Shown: in pieces, positions 34,936-43,140 of the stretch
Numbering within the stretch: position 1 is the first letter of the stretch
Layout: each line of letters opens with the position of its first letter
DNA from: Rhodoplanes elegans
GTDB lineage: Bacteria > Pseudomonadota > Alphaproteobacteria > Rhizobiales > Xanthobacteraceae
Reading direction: 5' to 3'
NCBI RefSeq assembly: GCF_016653355.1
Contig: NZ_NHSK01000213.1
Coordinates: forward strand, 1-57,148
DNA length: 57,148 bases
Notes under the pieces: model-generated
The model's input: only the letters and a program-made list of their open reading frames with translations
What the model was told of the DNA's origin: nothing
Databases searched by the model: none
Made by a program: the position numbers and the translations under genes

Positions 34936-35427
34936 CTAATTGTCCGCCCTAATTTTAATTGCCTCCTCAATCCACGATTCAATATTCTTGGAAATCGAAG
35001 CATAAATCGCCTTGCTGTCGGCGCCTGCCGGCACTTTCAACGGCGCAACATCAGCGAATGATTTGTTGCCGATCGTCAATTTAGAAAATGGGTTTACTCC
35101 AGCAGTTGACGACTTCCCATTCTGATCCAGCAATCCGTTAATGCGGATACCAAGAACACCTTTTTCATCGCCCCACGCTTTCTTAATCTCGTACATGACC
35201 CACTGCCGGCTCGCGGTTTCAGCGCCGACGAGCACGACAACGCAGCTCTTCCCATGCATCTGATCTGCGATCCACTTTTCAATCGCCGCATCGCCCTTCT
35301 TCTTTATCGCTTCCCAATCGTTGGGATTTGCAAGTGTTTGTCCGTCGAGAGCGTTTATATTTCGCACCTGCTGCGTACGCCAAAAGTCATTTGCAAAATG
35401 GAAGCTGAAGAAGACGTGACGAGCCAT
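34936..35427 (-). CDS. ThsB-like TIR protein (DUF1863), first gene of TIR/SLOG operon
   Basis: A 163-residue protein of the Thoeris ThsB type: MARHVFFSFHFANDFWRTQQVRNIN at the start, IEKWIADQMHGKSCVVVLVGAETASRQWVMYEIKKAW (candidate catalytic Glu80) and GVLGIRINGL. ThsB detects phage and makes a cyclic-ADP-ribose-type signal that activates ThsA. Here no SIR2-containing ThsA is present; the following genes are a TIR protein and a free SLOG protein. GGGGGA lies before the ATG; a TATAAT box on the minus strand near 35,505 and a TTATCCACC site are upstream. Confidence 0.8.
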   Translation of the reverse strand: MARHVFFSFHFANDFWRTQQVRNINALDGQTLANPNDWEAIKKKGDAAIEKWIADQMHGKSCVVVLVGAETASRQWVMYEIKKAWGDEKGVLGIRINGLLDQNGKSSTAGVNPFSKLTIGNKSFADVAPLKVPAGADSKAIYASISKNIESWIEEAIKIRADN

Positions 35428-35577
35428 TGCCTGTCCCCCGGTGGATAATCGGCGGCCTGTGCCACCGTAAAACGCATGACAGAATACAGACTTCCGGTAG
35501 AATTATATAGCGACACTCGCCGTTATCCCCACCCCATCATGAATCCCCCGCCAGCGCCGCGGTACAATGCCCGGCAT

Positions 35578-35961
35578 ATGGCACGACTGCCGACACCGGG
35601 GAGCGATAGCGGAAGCTGGGGGGATGTCCTGAATGCATATCTGGGCGTCGGTCACGACGCCGCCGGCAACAACGTCGGCGGCAAAATCCTGGAGACGACC
35701 GCAGCCACGAGCTTCACGCTCGGCACCACCTACGAAGGCAAGCGCATCGTCGCGACCGCGGCGATCACGATCACAGTCCCCTCGGTCGGCACGCTCGGCA
35801 ATGGCTACGGCGTCGAGATCGTGAATGATAGCGGTGGCACCGTCATCATTGACGGGCCTGGCTCCACCAACGTCTCCCTCTCCGACGGCGACGTGGCGTA
35901 TCTCCTCGAAGCCAACGGAAAGCAGCGCGTCGTTACCGGGGCTAGCACGCTCATCTCCTAA
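35578..35961 (+). CDS. Tail-fibre-like or surface protein, small
   Basis: A 127-residue product beginning MARLPTPGSDSGSWGDVLNAYLGVGHDAAGN, an N-terminal module found at the start of phage tail-fibre-like proteins, followed by a beta-rich repeat region (ITVPSVGTLGNGYGVEIVNDSGGTVIIDGPG). It likely forms a trimeric stalk or anchors the next gene's enzyme. TACAAT (35,563-35,568) ends nine bases before the ATG and there is no ribosome-binding site, so a leaderless message is likely. The next gene starts two bases after its stop. Confidence 0.6.
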   Translation: MARLPTPGSDSGSWGDVLNAYLGVGHDAAGNNVGGKILETTAATSFTLGTTYEGKRIVATAAITITVPSVGTLGNGYGVEIVNDSGGTVIIDGPGSTNVSLSDGDVAYLLEANGKQRVVTGASTLIS

Positions 35962-35963
35962 GT

Positions 35964-37169
35964 ATGCTGCGGGGCGTGGCCGCCATCACCGCAGCCCAGG
36001 GTGAACGCGAGTACATTGTCGGCAACCAGTGGGGCGCAAAGCAGTCAACGGGCTCTGCGGCAGTCGCCTATACTTATCACCAAACGTTTACAGTCGAGGC
36101 GACTGCTCATGCTTTTCGATTCAAGCTGTTGAACGTCAATATAAACCCAATGACGGTCAGCGCCGGGGCTGTGGCGGTTTCAAACAAGCTCGGATCCGGC
36201 GCCGAACGATACACTCCGTCGAGCGGAACATGGGTGCCGATCACGTGGGGTGGCGCTACATCGGTTACCATAGCCGCGGGCGCAACCGACAGACCGACGA
36301 TCTCTTGGTCGGACTGGATCCCGCTTACCACACTCGACCGAATCGATGGCGAGACATTACCTGTTGTGATGGTCCGACTCTATCTGCCAGCCGGCGACTT
36401 CTCTCTCGGCAATTACAACTTCATGCCATGGTCCGCCACTTCCGGCATCAACAATGGTCGTTTCCTATATATGTACCGAAATGCCGGCAATTTCGCATCT
36501 GGCAACTTTACATCTATGCCCGGGGTCGGCTACACGAATCCGCTGTTAATGGGTTTTGAGTACAAGGTGCGACAGCGAGCGATTACAATATCGGGCCACG
36601 GCGACAGCATAACGGAAGGTGCAGTTAATGCTGGATTGGGAAATTTCGGAAACGGATGGTTATGGCAGTCCGTCTCGGCGCTTCGCTCTGCAAATCCGGG
36701 AACCGTTATTGGTTACGTCAATAACGGAATGTCATCGTCAACGACCGCAACATTTTTAACCCGCCTTCAAGATTTCATTGCCGCCGAATGCCATTCGGAC
36801 ATATATGTTTACAGCGCCTTCTCGCCAAATGATGGCGCGCCGTCTTCATCTACAATCGCCACTGAAGCCACTCGATTGACCTCCGCCCTGGCAGCGATTG
36901 ACGGCACCACGAAACCTGCCGTGCTTTGGACTCCATGCGTGAACACCGCAGCGGCATGGAATACTACGGCGGATGGATATCGTCTGGCATTTCGTGATAC
37001 CTTGCTTGGGTTAGGCCGGCCAGTATTTGATATTGAAGCCGCGGTATCTGATGGAGCAACGCCCGCACGGTTTACAGCGTCGCTGACCACGGATGGAACT
37101 CACCCGAACGAGGCTGGCCATGCTGCTATAGCCGCCGTAGCGCAGCCAGTGTTGCAGGCGTTGCTTTGA
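35964..37169 (+). CDS. SGNH/GDSL hydrolase with N-terminal beta domain
   Basis: A 401-residue protein. Residues about 1-200 are beta-rich (carbohydrate-binding-like); from about 208 the SGNH hydrolase core appears: GHGDSITEGAVNAG (block I, Ser), NNGMSSSTTATF (Gly block), SAFSPNDG (Asn block) and DGTHPNEAGHAAI (catalytic Asp-x-x-His). Such enzymes deacetylate or de-esterify surface sugars. No signal peptide is visible. Coupled to the tail-fibre-like gene, it may act on a cell-surface glycan like a phage receptor-processing enzyme. Confidence 0.72.
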   Translation: MLRGVAAITAAQGEREYIVGNQWGAKQSTGSAAVAYTYHQTFTVEATAHAFRFKLLNVNINPMTVSAGAVAVSNKLGSGAERYTPSSGTWVPITWGGATSVTIAAGATDRPTISWSDWIPLTTLDRIDGETLPVVMVRLYLPAGDFSLGNYNFMPWSATSGINNGRFLYMYRNAGNFASGNFTSMPGVGYTNPLLMGFEYKVRQRAITISGHGDSITEGAVNAGLGNFGNGWLWQSVSALRSANPGTVIGYVNNGMSSSTTATFLTRLQDFIAAECHSDIYVYSAFSPNDGAPSSSTIATEATRLTSALAAIDGTTKPAVLWTPCVNTAAAWNTTADGYRLAFRDTLLGLGRPVFDIEAAVSDGATPARFTASLTTDGTHPNEAGHAAIAAVAQPVLQALL

Positions 37170-37210
37170 CCATCCGATACTCGGACCTCGACGGTGGCCG
37201 ACTCTGCGCC

Positions 37211-37459
37211 TCAGACCCTTCCTCGATTTCGGCCTTTGACTTCCCGGCCGATCGCCTCGCGGATCACCTCGACTCGCATCTCCCCGGCTCGCTCAACACG
37301 GTCGAGATCGGCCAGCATCTCGGTCGAGAGCGGAAGGGTGATCCGTTCGGGATATTCGAGCCGCCGCTCGCGGCGACGTTCTCCTTCTTCAAAATCCCGA
37401 AATCTACGTGTCGGATCGCAGCCGCAGAGGTATAGTCTCTGAAACGGGGAGAATCGCAA
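37211..37459 (-). CDS. Ribbon-helix-helix (CopG-like) DNA-binding protein
   Basis: The segment EYPERITLPLSTEMLADLDRVERAGEMRVEVIREAIGREVKGRNRGR is a typical ribbon-helix-helix domain: one beta strand, then two helices. Up to 82 residues are possible from a TTG at 37,459, but the true start is uncertain and may be internal; AAGGAG lies at about 37,395. It is divergent from, and touches, the Abi-alpha gene at 37,459, so it may regulate that gene. Confidence 0.6.
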   Translation of the reverse strand: MRFSPFQRLYLCGCDPTRRFRDFEEGERRRERRLEYPERITLPLSTEMLADLDRVERAGEMRVEVIREAIGREVKGRNRGRV

Positions 37460-38202
37460 TGTGCCCTGACCTTGAGCAACTCGGAAAACTTATTCCAAAA
37501 GAGACCATCGGAAAAGTTTATGACGACATGCTTTCTGGCCCCGCTAAGGAGGTCGGCAAGCTCGGGACGGATGCCGTAAAGACGGCCCGTCTTCTGCTCG
37601 CTCCGCTGCAGCTGGCCGCCGCACTGCAGGACCGACTTGAGCCGATGGTGAAGCGAATTGGGGAGCGAGTCCCCGCAGACAGGCGCATAGAGCCGCCCGC
37701 CGAAGTCGTGGGACCTGCACTCGAAAGAATGCGGTACATCGACGAAAGCAGTCCCCTCTGGACGCTTTATGAAGAGATTCTCACGAAAGCAATGGATAAG
37801 GAAAAGAACGCGAGTATCCATCCCGCATTTGCGTACATCATCTCTCAGCTCAGCCGTGACGAGGCATGGATTCTCTACCGGCTAAAGGATAGATCTTTCG
37901 AGATTATTGATTCACTGGACTTCGATAAAGCGCAAAATAAGTTCTTCAATCGCGCAATCATTAAAAGTGAGTTGCCAAAAGAGGAGCTTTACGTCCCGGA
38001 AATGATCGAGGTCATGTACTCGCACCTCGACTCATTGAGTTTAGTGGCGTGGCCCGTCGAAAAGCAGACCCCCATCTTCGGATCGCCGAACGTACAGACC
38101 GGCGTTCGCCGAGAGAGCAAGATGATGCTGACCGAGTTCGGTCGCATATTTGTGGCGGCGTGCATTCCCGAAAGCGGCTTCGAACAGCACGCGAAGCGGT
38201 GA
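37459..38202 (+). CDS. Abi-alpha family protein (DUF4393)
   Basis: A 247-residue product of the Abi-alpha type: KVYDDMLSGPAKEVGKLGTDAVKTARLLLAPLQLAAALQDRLEPMVKRIGERVP, then PAEVVGPALERMRYIDESSPLWTLYEEILTKAMDKEKNASIHPAFAYIISQLSRDEAWIL. The family is linked to abortive infection in lactococci and is common in defence islands; the mechanism is unknown. GGGGAGAATCGC lies before the ATG at 37,459. Its divergent RHH neighbour may be its regulator. Confidence 0.75.
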   Translation: MCPDLEQLGKLIPKETIGKVYDDMLSGPAKEVGKLGTDAVKTARLLLAPLQLAAALQDRLEPMVKRIGERVPADRRIEPPAEVVGPALERMRYIDESSPLWTLYEEILTKAMDKEKNASIHPAFAYIISQLSRDEAWILYRLKDRSFEIIDSLDFDKAQNKFFNRAIIKSELPKEELYVPEMIEVMYSHLDSLSLVAWPVEKQTPIFGSPNVQTGVRRESKMMLTEFGRIFVAACIPESGFEQHAKR

Positions 38203-38451
38203 CGATTCGACAATTCGATCCCGTCGGGGATCCCTCCGACACGCCTGCTCCCAAGGCCGTACCATGGGTTCGATTGATCAGCATCTTGGTTGAGATTGGA
38301 GCCGTTCGGGATATTGCGAATTCGCGCCAGCCTCCCCTGCTAGCGAGTTTGCGTCCCCGCTTTACCCTCTTGCTACTTCTCTAGGCTACATTGGCGAGCG
38401 TGAACTCCAGGCGGCCGGCGCCGACTACCGGGTGCTTCGAGGGGGAGCGCC

Positions 38452-39255
38452 ATGGGCATTCATGATTTCTCGCCTCGCTCAGGCATTAGCACTGATGCGC
38501 GCGCGCTCTTGCTGTTCGACGCAAATAAAAGATCTGTAGCGGTCGCATATTTTCTATTGATCCTTTTCGGCGGGTTCGGCGCTCATCGGTTCTACGTCAA
38601 GCGGCCCGGCACCGGCTTTCTTCAGCTCGGCTTGACTATCACCGGATGGATGACGCTTTTCGCCGGAATTGGTGCGTTTTTGCTCGCCGCACTCGGAATT
38701 TGGTTGCTCAGTGATTTCTTTCGATTGCCGACATTGGTCCGCACCGACAACGCATCGTTGATCGAACGCCTCGAATGCCAGTCCAGCACTCTGTCCAAAT
38801 CGGCACTCGACCAATTTTCTCAACCCGACCGCGCTGGAGATGAGTCGGGGAACTCGGGATTTGACCGTCTCCGAATTCCCGCAATCGCAGTTCTCGTTTT
38901 CATTTGTGTCTTTATTGTCGGACTGTTTTTCACCATGCCCGACAGGCCCGGCACACAGCAGTCAGTGCGTGCGGCCGGGTCGCCGACCGCTGAGCCAGCT
39001 CGGCCGCCCGCACCAGAACCCGTCAGGCCGTGTAAGGCGACGCTTGATCACTTTCTCTCACTAAGGGAGGGCATGAGCTACCCGGAAGCGTCCCGCATCA
39101 TCGGATGCCCAGGAACGGAAATGTCGCGCGTGGATCTAGCCGGCCACAGTACGGTCATGGTGGGTTGGAGCGGAGAGGGCATCTTCGGTGGGAATATGAA
39201 CGCGATGTTTCAGAACGGCGCGCTTGTTTCAAAAGCCCAATTCGGGCTCCGGTAG
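38452..39255 (+). CDS. TM2-domain membrane protein with SmpA/DUF3862-like C-terminus
   Basis: A 267-residue protein. A TM2 domain at about 25-85 (KRSVAVAYFLLILFGGFGAHRFYVKRPGTGFLQLGLTITG ... FLLAALGIWLLSDFF) is followed by a charged segment, a third membrane helix at about 142-162 (IPAIAVLVFICVFIVGLFFTM), a Pro-rich linker and a small C-terminal domain (LDHFLSLREGMSYPEASRIIGCPGTEMSRVD ... TVMVGWSGEGIFGGNMNAMFQNGALVSKAQFG) of the BLIP/SmpA-like fold. Function unknown. GGGGGAG precedes the ATG. Confidence 0.72.
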   Translation: MGIHDFSPRSGISTDARALLLFDANKRSVAVAYFLLILFGGFGAHRFYVKRPGTGFLQLGLTITGWMTLFAGIGAFLLAALGIWLLSDFFRLPTLVRTDNASLIERLECQSSTLSKSALDQFSQPDRAGDESGNSGFDRLRIPAIAVLVFICVFIVGLFFTMPDRPGTQQSVRAAGSPTAEPARPPAPEPVRPCKATLDHFLSLREGMSYPEASRIIGCPGTEMSRVDLAGHSTVMVGWSGEGIFGGNMNAMFQNGALVSKAQFGLR

Positions 39256-39371
39256 CGCTTTGATCAAATCGCAAACCGCTCCCTCTGGGTCTGATCGCTT
39301 GGTGTTGTGGAGCAGTTTGTAGTTCCATCTGGCGTATTGAGTTCGACCGCCTTCGCCCGGGATTACTCGCG

Positions 39372-39902
39372 ATGAAAACGAATTGGCACGTTGCTACGGC
39401 CGCCGAAGCAATCGCCGCGGCGCAGTTCGCTCGCTACGGATATGATGTCTCCGTTCAATACGGTGCTAATCAGCCTGAATACGATCTCATCATAGCGAAT
39501 AACGACCGGACGCTGAAGATTTCGGTAAAAGGCAGCAAAGACGGTGGCTGGGGACTTACCCAGACGCAATTATCGAGGATCAGAAACGCCAATTACTATG
39601 CGGCAGCTGACCTGTGGCTTAGGCGACATCGACCGCGTACCATTCTTTGCCTCGTGCAATTTAAGGACGTCCGTGAAGATGAGATGCCGAGAATCTACCT
39701 TGCGTGGCCGCGCGAGGTTGCGGAACGCCTCAAAGCAGCGGCCGGAGGGCGCGGCGACACCATATTGTGGGAAGATTACACGCGTGGACCGCGCGCTGCC
39801 GGGGCAGGACAGATCGAATCGCTACCCGCATCCTGGAAAATGAGCGCCGAGCGCATCTCAGCGCTCATCCGAATGGAAGACGTGATCGCGCTTTCGGCCT
39901 AA
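39372..39902 (+). CDS. PD-(D/E)XK-like nuclease-fold protein
   Basis: A 176-residue product: HVATAAEAIAAAQFARYGYDVSVQYGANQPEYDLIIANNDRTLKISVKGSKD resembles the group-specific endonuclease-like fold, with Glu in the first helix, Asp in YDLII and the ISVKGS strand (D...xVK). It lies among defence genes but has no methylase partner, so an orphan nuclease or DNA-binding protein is equally possible. ATG at 39,372; no clear ribosome-binding site. Confidence 0.6.
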   Translation: MKTNWHVATAAEAIAAAQFARYGYDVSVQYGANQPEYDLIIANNDRTLKISVKGSKDGGWGLTQTQLSRIRNANYYAAADLWLRRHRPRTILCLVQFKDVREDEMPRIYLAWPREVAERLKAAAGGRGDTILWEDYTRGPRAAGAGQIESLPASWKMSAERISALIRMEDVIALSA

Positions 39903-40123
39903 TCGCCGCGAGAATTCATCTCCTGCCCCTCTGCCTCAGGCGCTTCGCGACTCCTGAGACGCGGATGTCTCTTCCCTGCCCCGGCGTGCGGCTCGGATGT
40001 TCAAACAATTCGGTCGAGCGCAATCCGTCAAATTTTGTCGATTCCATCCACACGAAATCCGTTTGATTGCGACACCGTACGGTTCAACCTCCGGCGTGGT
40101 TATTGTAGTTCACGGAGACGGCG

Positions 40124-41167
40124 ATGAGCGGATGCATTATTGATCTATGCTCGTGCGGCATTCGAATTGTATTGGCCGGAGCAGCCTTTTTCGCAGGCGC
40201 GACACTCGGCGTGGTCGGTGCCAGAGCTGCTGAAAGCACTTATACGAAGTTAGAGGGCGAGGCGTGCAAGATCAGGGTGACCGACGACTTTGCTTCGATG
40301 AAATGCCGCGGCCCAAACGGCTATGAGGCGCGCTTTTCCGAAGAGGGCATCCTCGTCGCGGTTGGTTTCTCACTGCGCGGAAAGTGGCTCACAATCGACG
40401 AGACTCTGGAGTGGCGAGGAGGAACAGATCGTTGGTACGGAGACGCGCTCGAATGGCGGACTGAGGGAGGACGTCCATACGCCGCCATCCTGCAGACGTG
40501 GCGGAGCGAGGAGGATCACGTCACGGGGAAAGACGTCGATCGTCATGAGTTCCTGGTAATGAGAATAGCCGATGACACCGCGTGCTCGATCGCGCGGGTC
40601 CCCGCGTTACGGCAGGGTGCGGAGCAGATTGCGCGCAATCTCGCTGACACCGTTGCGCGGCAGCTGCACTGCGGTTCGGAGCGTGGAACGACGAGTCGCC
40701 CGAACGGAATGAAGATTGCGGATTGCGGATTGTGCATCCCCGTGACAATTCACAGGCTCACGCGCATAGGCCCGTCGTATGTGCGCATCGAGGGTAAGGT
40801 CACGAAGCAGGACGCCAAGGCCTTCTGTTCGTGGGATATCCACGTCCGCACGAAGCCAGATCCCGGGTGCGCCAACCGCAAGCTTCAGAGCGAAGGCGGT
40901 CGGACGCACTGGGCCGAAGCCAATTGCGCAGAAAAGCTGGTTCGGACCAACAACGGGAAGCTGCTTCGGTACTCTCCAGCGGCACATCCCGTAGAAGACT
41001 CTTCGCAGCATTGGGTCGACCTCGAAACCGGCGAGCGCTCCTGTGACGGGCGAAATTGCCCGGGCGTAGAGGCCCGCTACGACTTCGATCTGATGTGTCC
41101 GGGCATAATCGAGTGGCCGGAGCGCCGGCCGCGGGCACTGACTATTGGTACCTCATCCTCCAGATAG
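40124..41167 (+). CDS. Exported protein of unknown function
   Basis: A 347-residue protein with an N-terminal signal/anchor (IRIVLAGAAFFAGATLGVVGARAAES, cleavage after ARA). Two cysteine-containing halves follow: KLEGEACKIRVTDDFASMKCRGPNGYEARFSEEG, and later MKIADCGLCIPVTIHRL ... CPGVEARYDFDLMCPGII. Cysteines are numerous and probably form disulfides in the periplasm. No family is recognised. The start at 40,124 follows GGAGACGGCG. It stands alone. Confidence 0.62.
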   Translation: MSGCIIDLCSCGIRIVLAGAAFFAGATLGVVGARAAESTYTKLEGEACKIRVTDDFASMKCRGPNGYEARFSEEGILVAVGFSLRGKWLTIDETLEWRGGTDRWYGDALEWRTEGGRPYAAILQTWRSEEDHVTGKDVDRHEFLVMRIADDTACSIARVPALRQGAEQIARNLADTVARQLHCGSERGTTSRPNGMKIADCGLCIPVTIHRLTRIGPSYVRIEGKVTKQDAKAFCSWDIHVRTKPDPGCANRKLQSEGGRTHWAEANCAEKLVRTNNGKLLRYSPAAHPVEDSSQHWVDLETGERSCDGRNCPGVEARYDFDLMCPGIIEWPERRPRALTIGTSSSR

Positions 41168-41226
41168 GTGGATAGCGGGTCCTCAGTCGATGATCGGCTC
41201 CCGGCGCCGAGCATGCAGTTGCTAAG

Positions 41227-42528
41227 TCACGCGGGCAAACTGTCCTGCGAAGATGGCGTATCCAGATCGGGGTCTTCGGGCAGCGACGCGAATGGATCGA
41301 TTTCCGGGAACAGCTTGTGCTCCCGCAGCCAGTCACCGAACGACGCCGGATCGAGCGCACGTTCAATCTCACTGAGGCGCTCGCGCGCCCAGCTCAACAT
41401 GCGCCGGGTCTCGGCGTCCTCGATATCCCCTGCCCAAGCGATCCAGGAGCGGAGCTGTTCCGCCTTCTGCCCGAGCTCGACAATCTCATCGACCAGATTG
41501 TCGCGTGCTGTCTCCCGCTTCTTCCGCTCCTCGGCTCGCTTCCGGTTCTCCTCGGCTCGCTGCCAGACGCGATGGCTCCGCTCACGCTCAAGCCGTCCAA
41601 CCCTCGCGGACTCGACCCACCCGTCAAGATCCTCGATGATGTCCTTGATTCGCGATTCAAGAGTGGCCCTTGAGTTGTCTCGCCAGTTTCGCCGTCGCTG
41701 GTCCCTGCTATACGCCTCGACCGAGATGGCCAGTTCGCCGGTCGGAATGTAGTCGAACTCCGGATACTGCCGCTCGTACGGAAGCGACCAGTTCCGCTGG
41801 CGTGCGAGCCGGTACCGCTCTTCCGCCTTCAACTCGGCGACGGTCGGCTCGTGCTTTTGCCGCTTGATCGACTCGGTGAGGAGAAAGGGCACCTTGTCTG
41901 CGCCGCGGTGCACCTCGACCTGAGCCTGTCCGTAACGTCGTCGGTGACGGGCGATCTCGCCTGAATGCCCGGCGACGGTGCAGGTCATACCCCGCGTCTC
42001 TAGCCCCCGTACCACAGAGTCGAGGATGAAAATTACACGTTCTATCGAATCCGCCCCCAGTCGCAGCGTGAGGAGCCCCTCGCCGCTGATCTCGACGATG
42101 CCATCGTGATCCGGCTTGGCTCGTCGGAGGCTATGTGCAGTGAGCGCCACGACCTTGTGGGGCTTCTCGACCGGACTCCACTCGATGGTCCGCGGGTTCG
42201 CCACGCGCGGCTTCACCACATGGCGGAGCGCGATCGGTGCCGCGCGCGCTCGTTCGAGGCGCTGCTCCACAACGGAGTCCGTCGGGCTGTTTGGATCGAG
42301 GCTGATGAGTTCGACCGTGGGGTCGTCGGACGAGGCAAAGATCGTCTTCCGCGGGTCCTTCCCGGTCGCCTTGTCGCGCCAATAGGCCGGTGCCGGAACC
42401 GGTACGCGATGTCGGGTACACAAATCCTTCAAGTGCCACGATGAGATGCCGAGCTTGCCGGCAACGGTGTCGAGCGGCTCCGCCCAGACGAGGTCGTACA
42501 TCTCGCGGCGGGTGATGTGGGCAATCAT
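41227..42528 (-). CDS. Conserved element-associated protein with N-terminal HTH and coiled coil
   Basis: A 433-residue protein. The first 50 residues (MIAHITRREMYDLVWAEPLDTVAGKLGISSWHLKDLCTRHRVPVPAPAYW) form a helix-turn-helix found at the start of a family widespread on alphaproteobacterial islands. A middle part (about 190-290) is alpha/beta, and about 290-390 is a long charged coiled coil (RATLESRIKDIIEDLDGWVESARVGRLERERSHRVWQRAEENRKRAEERKK). Function unknown. The ATG at 42,528 was chosen because it opens the conserved HTH. It is transcribed away from tatA. Confidence 0.7.
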   Translation of the reverse strand: MIAHITRREMYDLVWAEPLDTVAGKLGISSWHLKDLCTRHRVPVPAPAYWRDKATGKDPRKTIFASSDDPTVELISLDPNSPTDSVVEQRLERARAAPIALRHVVKPRVANPRTIEWSPVEKPHKVVALTAHSLRRAKPDHDGIVEISGEGLLTLRLGADSIERVIFILDSVVRGLETRGMTCTVAGHSGEIARHRRRYGQAQVEVHRGADKVPFLLTESIKRQKHEPTVAELKAEERYRLARQRNWSLPYERQYPEFDYIPTGELAISVEAYSRDQRRRNWRDNSRATLESRIKDIIEDLDGWVESARVGRLERERSHRVWQRAEENRKRAEERKKRETARDNLVDEIVELGQKAEQLRSWIAWAGDIEDAETRRMLSWARERLSEIERALDPASFGDWLREHKLFPEIDPFASLPEDPDLDTPSSQDSLPA

Positions 42529-42951
42529 GCGGGTACGTGAACGAGCGTCAGCGGACGGCTCGCAGTCTACCGCCGCTGCACCGCCCCGCCGCTTTCCTTC
42601 TTCCTCTTTTCACAGGAAAGCTACTGTGAGGTCCGAAGGGCTCTTCACAGTAGCCGCATCGATCCCGACGGTTTCAATCTGCCGGCCACACCTGTCACCA
42701 AGAAAGAAAAAGCCCTGATCTGAGAGACCAGGGCCGCAGATGTCGTGGTCGGCGGGAACCGGACATAGGACACCTGCGCCTTTCACCACAGCCTGCCCGG
42801 GAGTCAATCTACGCGAGTGCGGCGCCTGTGTTCATCACTCGTGAGAAACATTCGGAAATAAGCCTGGGCCGGTGCCGACTTCTAAACGCCTCCCGGATCA
42901 GCACCCGCCGCACCATTGCGTGAAGGCAGGTGCACGGTAGAATGTCGGCAT
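42529..42951. other. Gap before tatA with two strong hairpins
   Basis: No convincing gene. GCTACTGTGA (42,620-42,629) pairs perfectly with TCACAGTAGC (42,645-42,654). A second hairpin at 42,712-42,734 is a minus-strand intrinsic terminator. TAGAAT at 42,938-42,943 is a -10 box for tatA. Confidence 0.55.
42698..42734 (-). terminator. Minus-strand intrinsic terminator without an upstream gene
   Basis: GCCCTGGTCT and AGATCAGGGC (minus strand) form a 9-bp stem with one mismatch, followed by TTTTTCTTTCTT. No minus-strand gene lies between it and tatA, so it may end a small RNA. Confidence 0.65.
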
Positions 42952-43140
42952 ATGGAACTCTTTGGCCTCGGCGCCCCAGAACTCTTACTCATCATCTTCG
43001 TGCTCCTCTTATTCTTCGGCAAAGACAAGTTGCCGGACATGGCGCGTAGCATTGGCCGCTCCTTCCAGGAATTGAAGTCCGGCTTCACTGACGGCCTCAA
43101 GCCCGATGAGAAGGATACAGCGAAGTCGAAGAGAGGCTGA
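42952..43140 (+). CDS. tatA: Twin-arginine translocase subunit TatA-like
   Basis: A 62-residue TatA: MELFGLGAPELLLIIFVLLLFFGKDKLPDMARSIGRSFQELKSGF, with the functional Glu in the short membrane helix, the FGKDKLP hinge and the amphipathic helix, then a charged tail. TatA oligomers open the path for folded proteins. TAGAAT ends eight bases before the ATG and there is no ribosome-binding site, suggesting a leaderless message. Its stop overlaps the tatC start by one base (TGATG). Confidence 0.88.
   Translation: MELFGLGAPELLLIIFVLLLFFGKDKLPDMARSIGRSFQELKSGFTDGLKPDEKDTAKSKRG

Noticed and set aside
42740-42840. A tRNA-like fold on the minus strand (GGTTCCCGCC and GTGGT/ACCAC ends)
   Set aside because: The closing stem encloses only about 45 bases and there is no D arm or anticodon arm, so it is not a tRNA.
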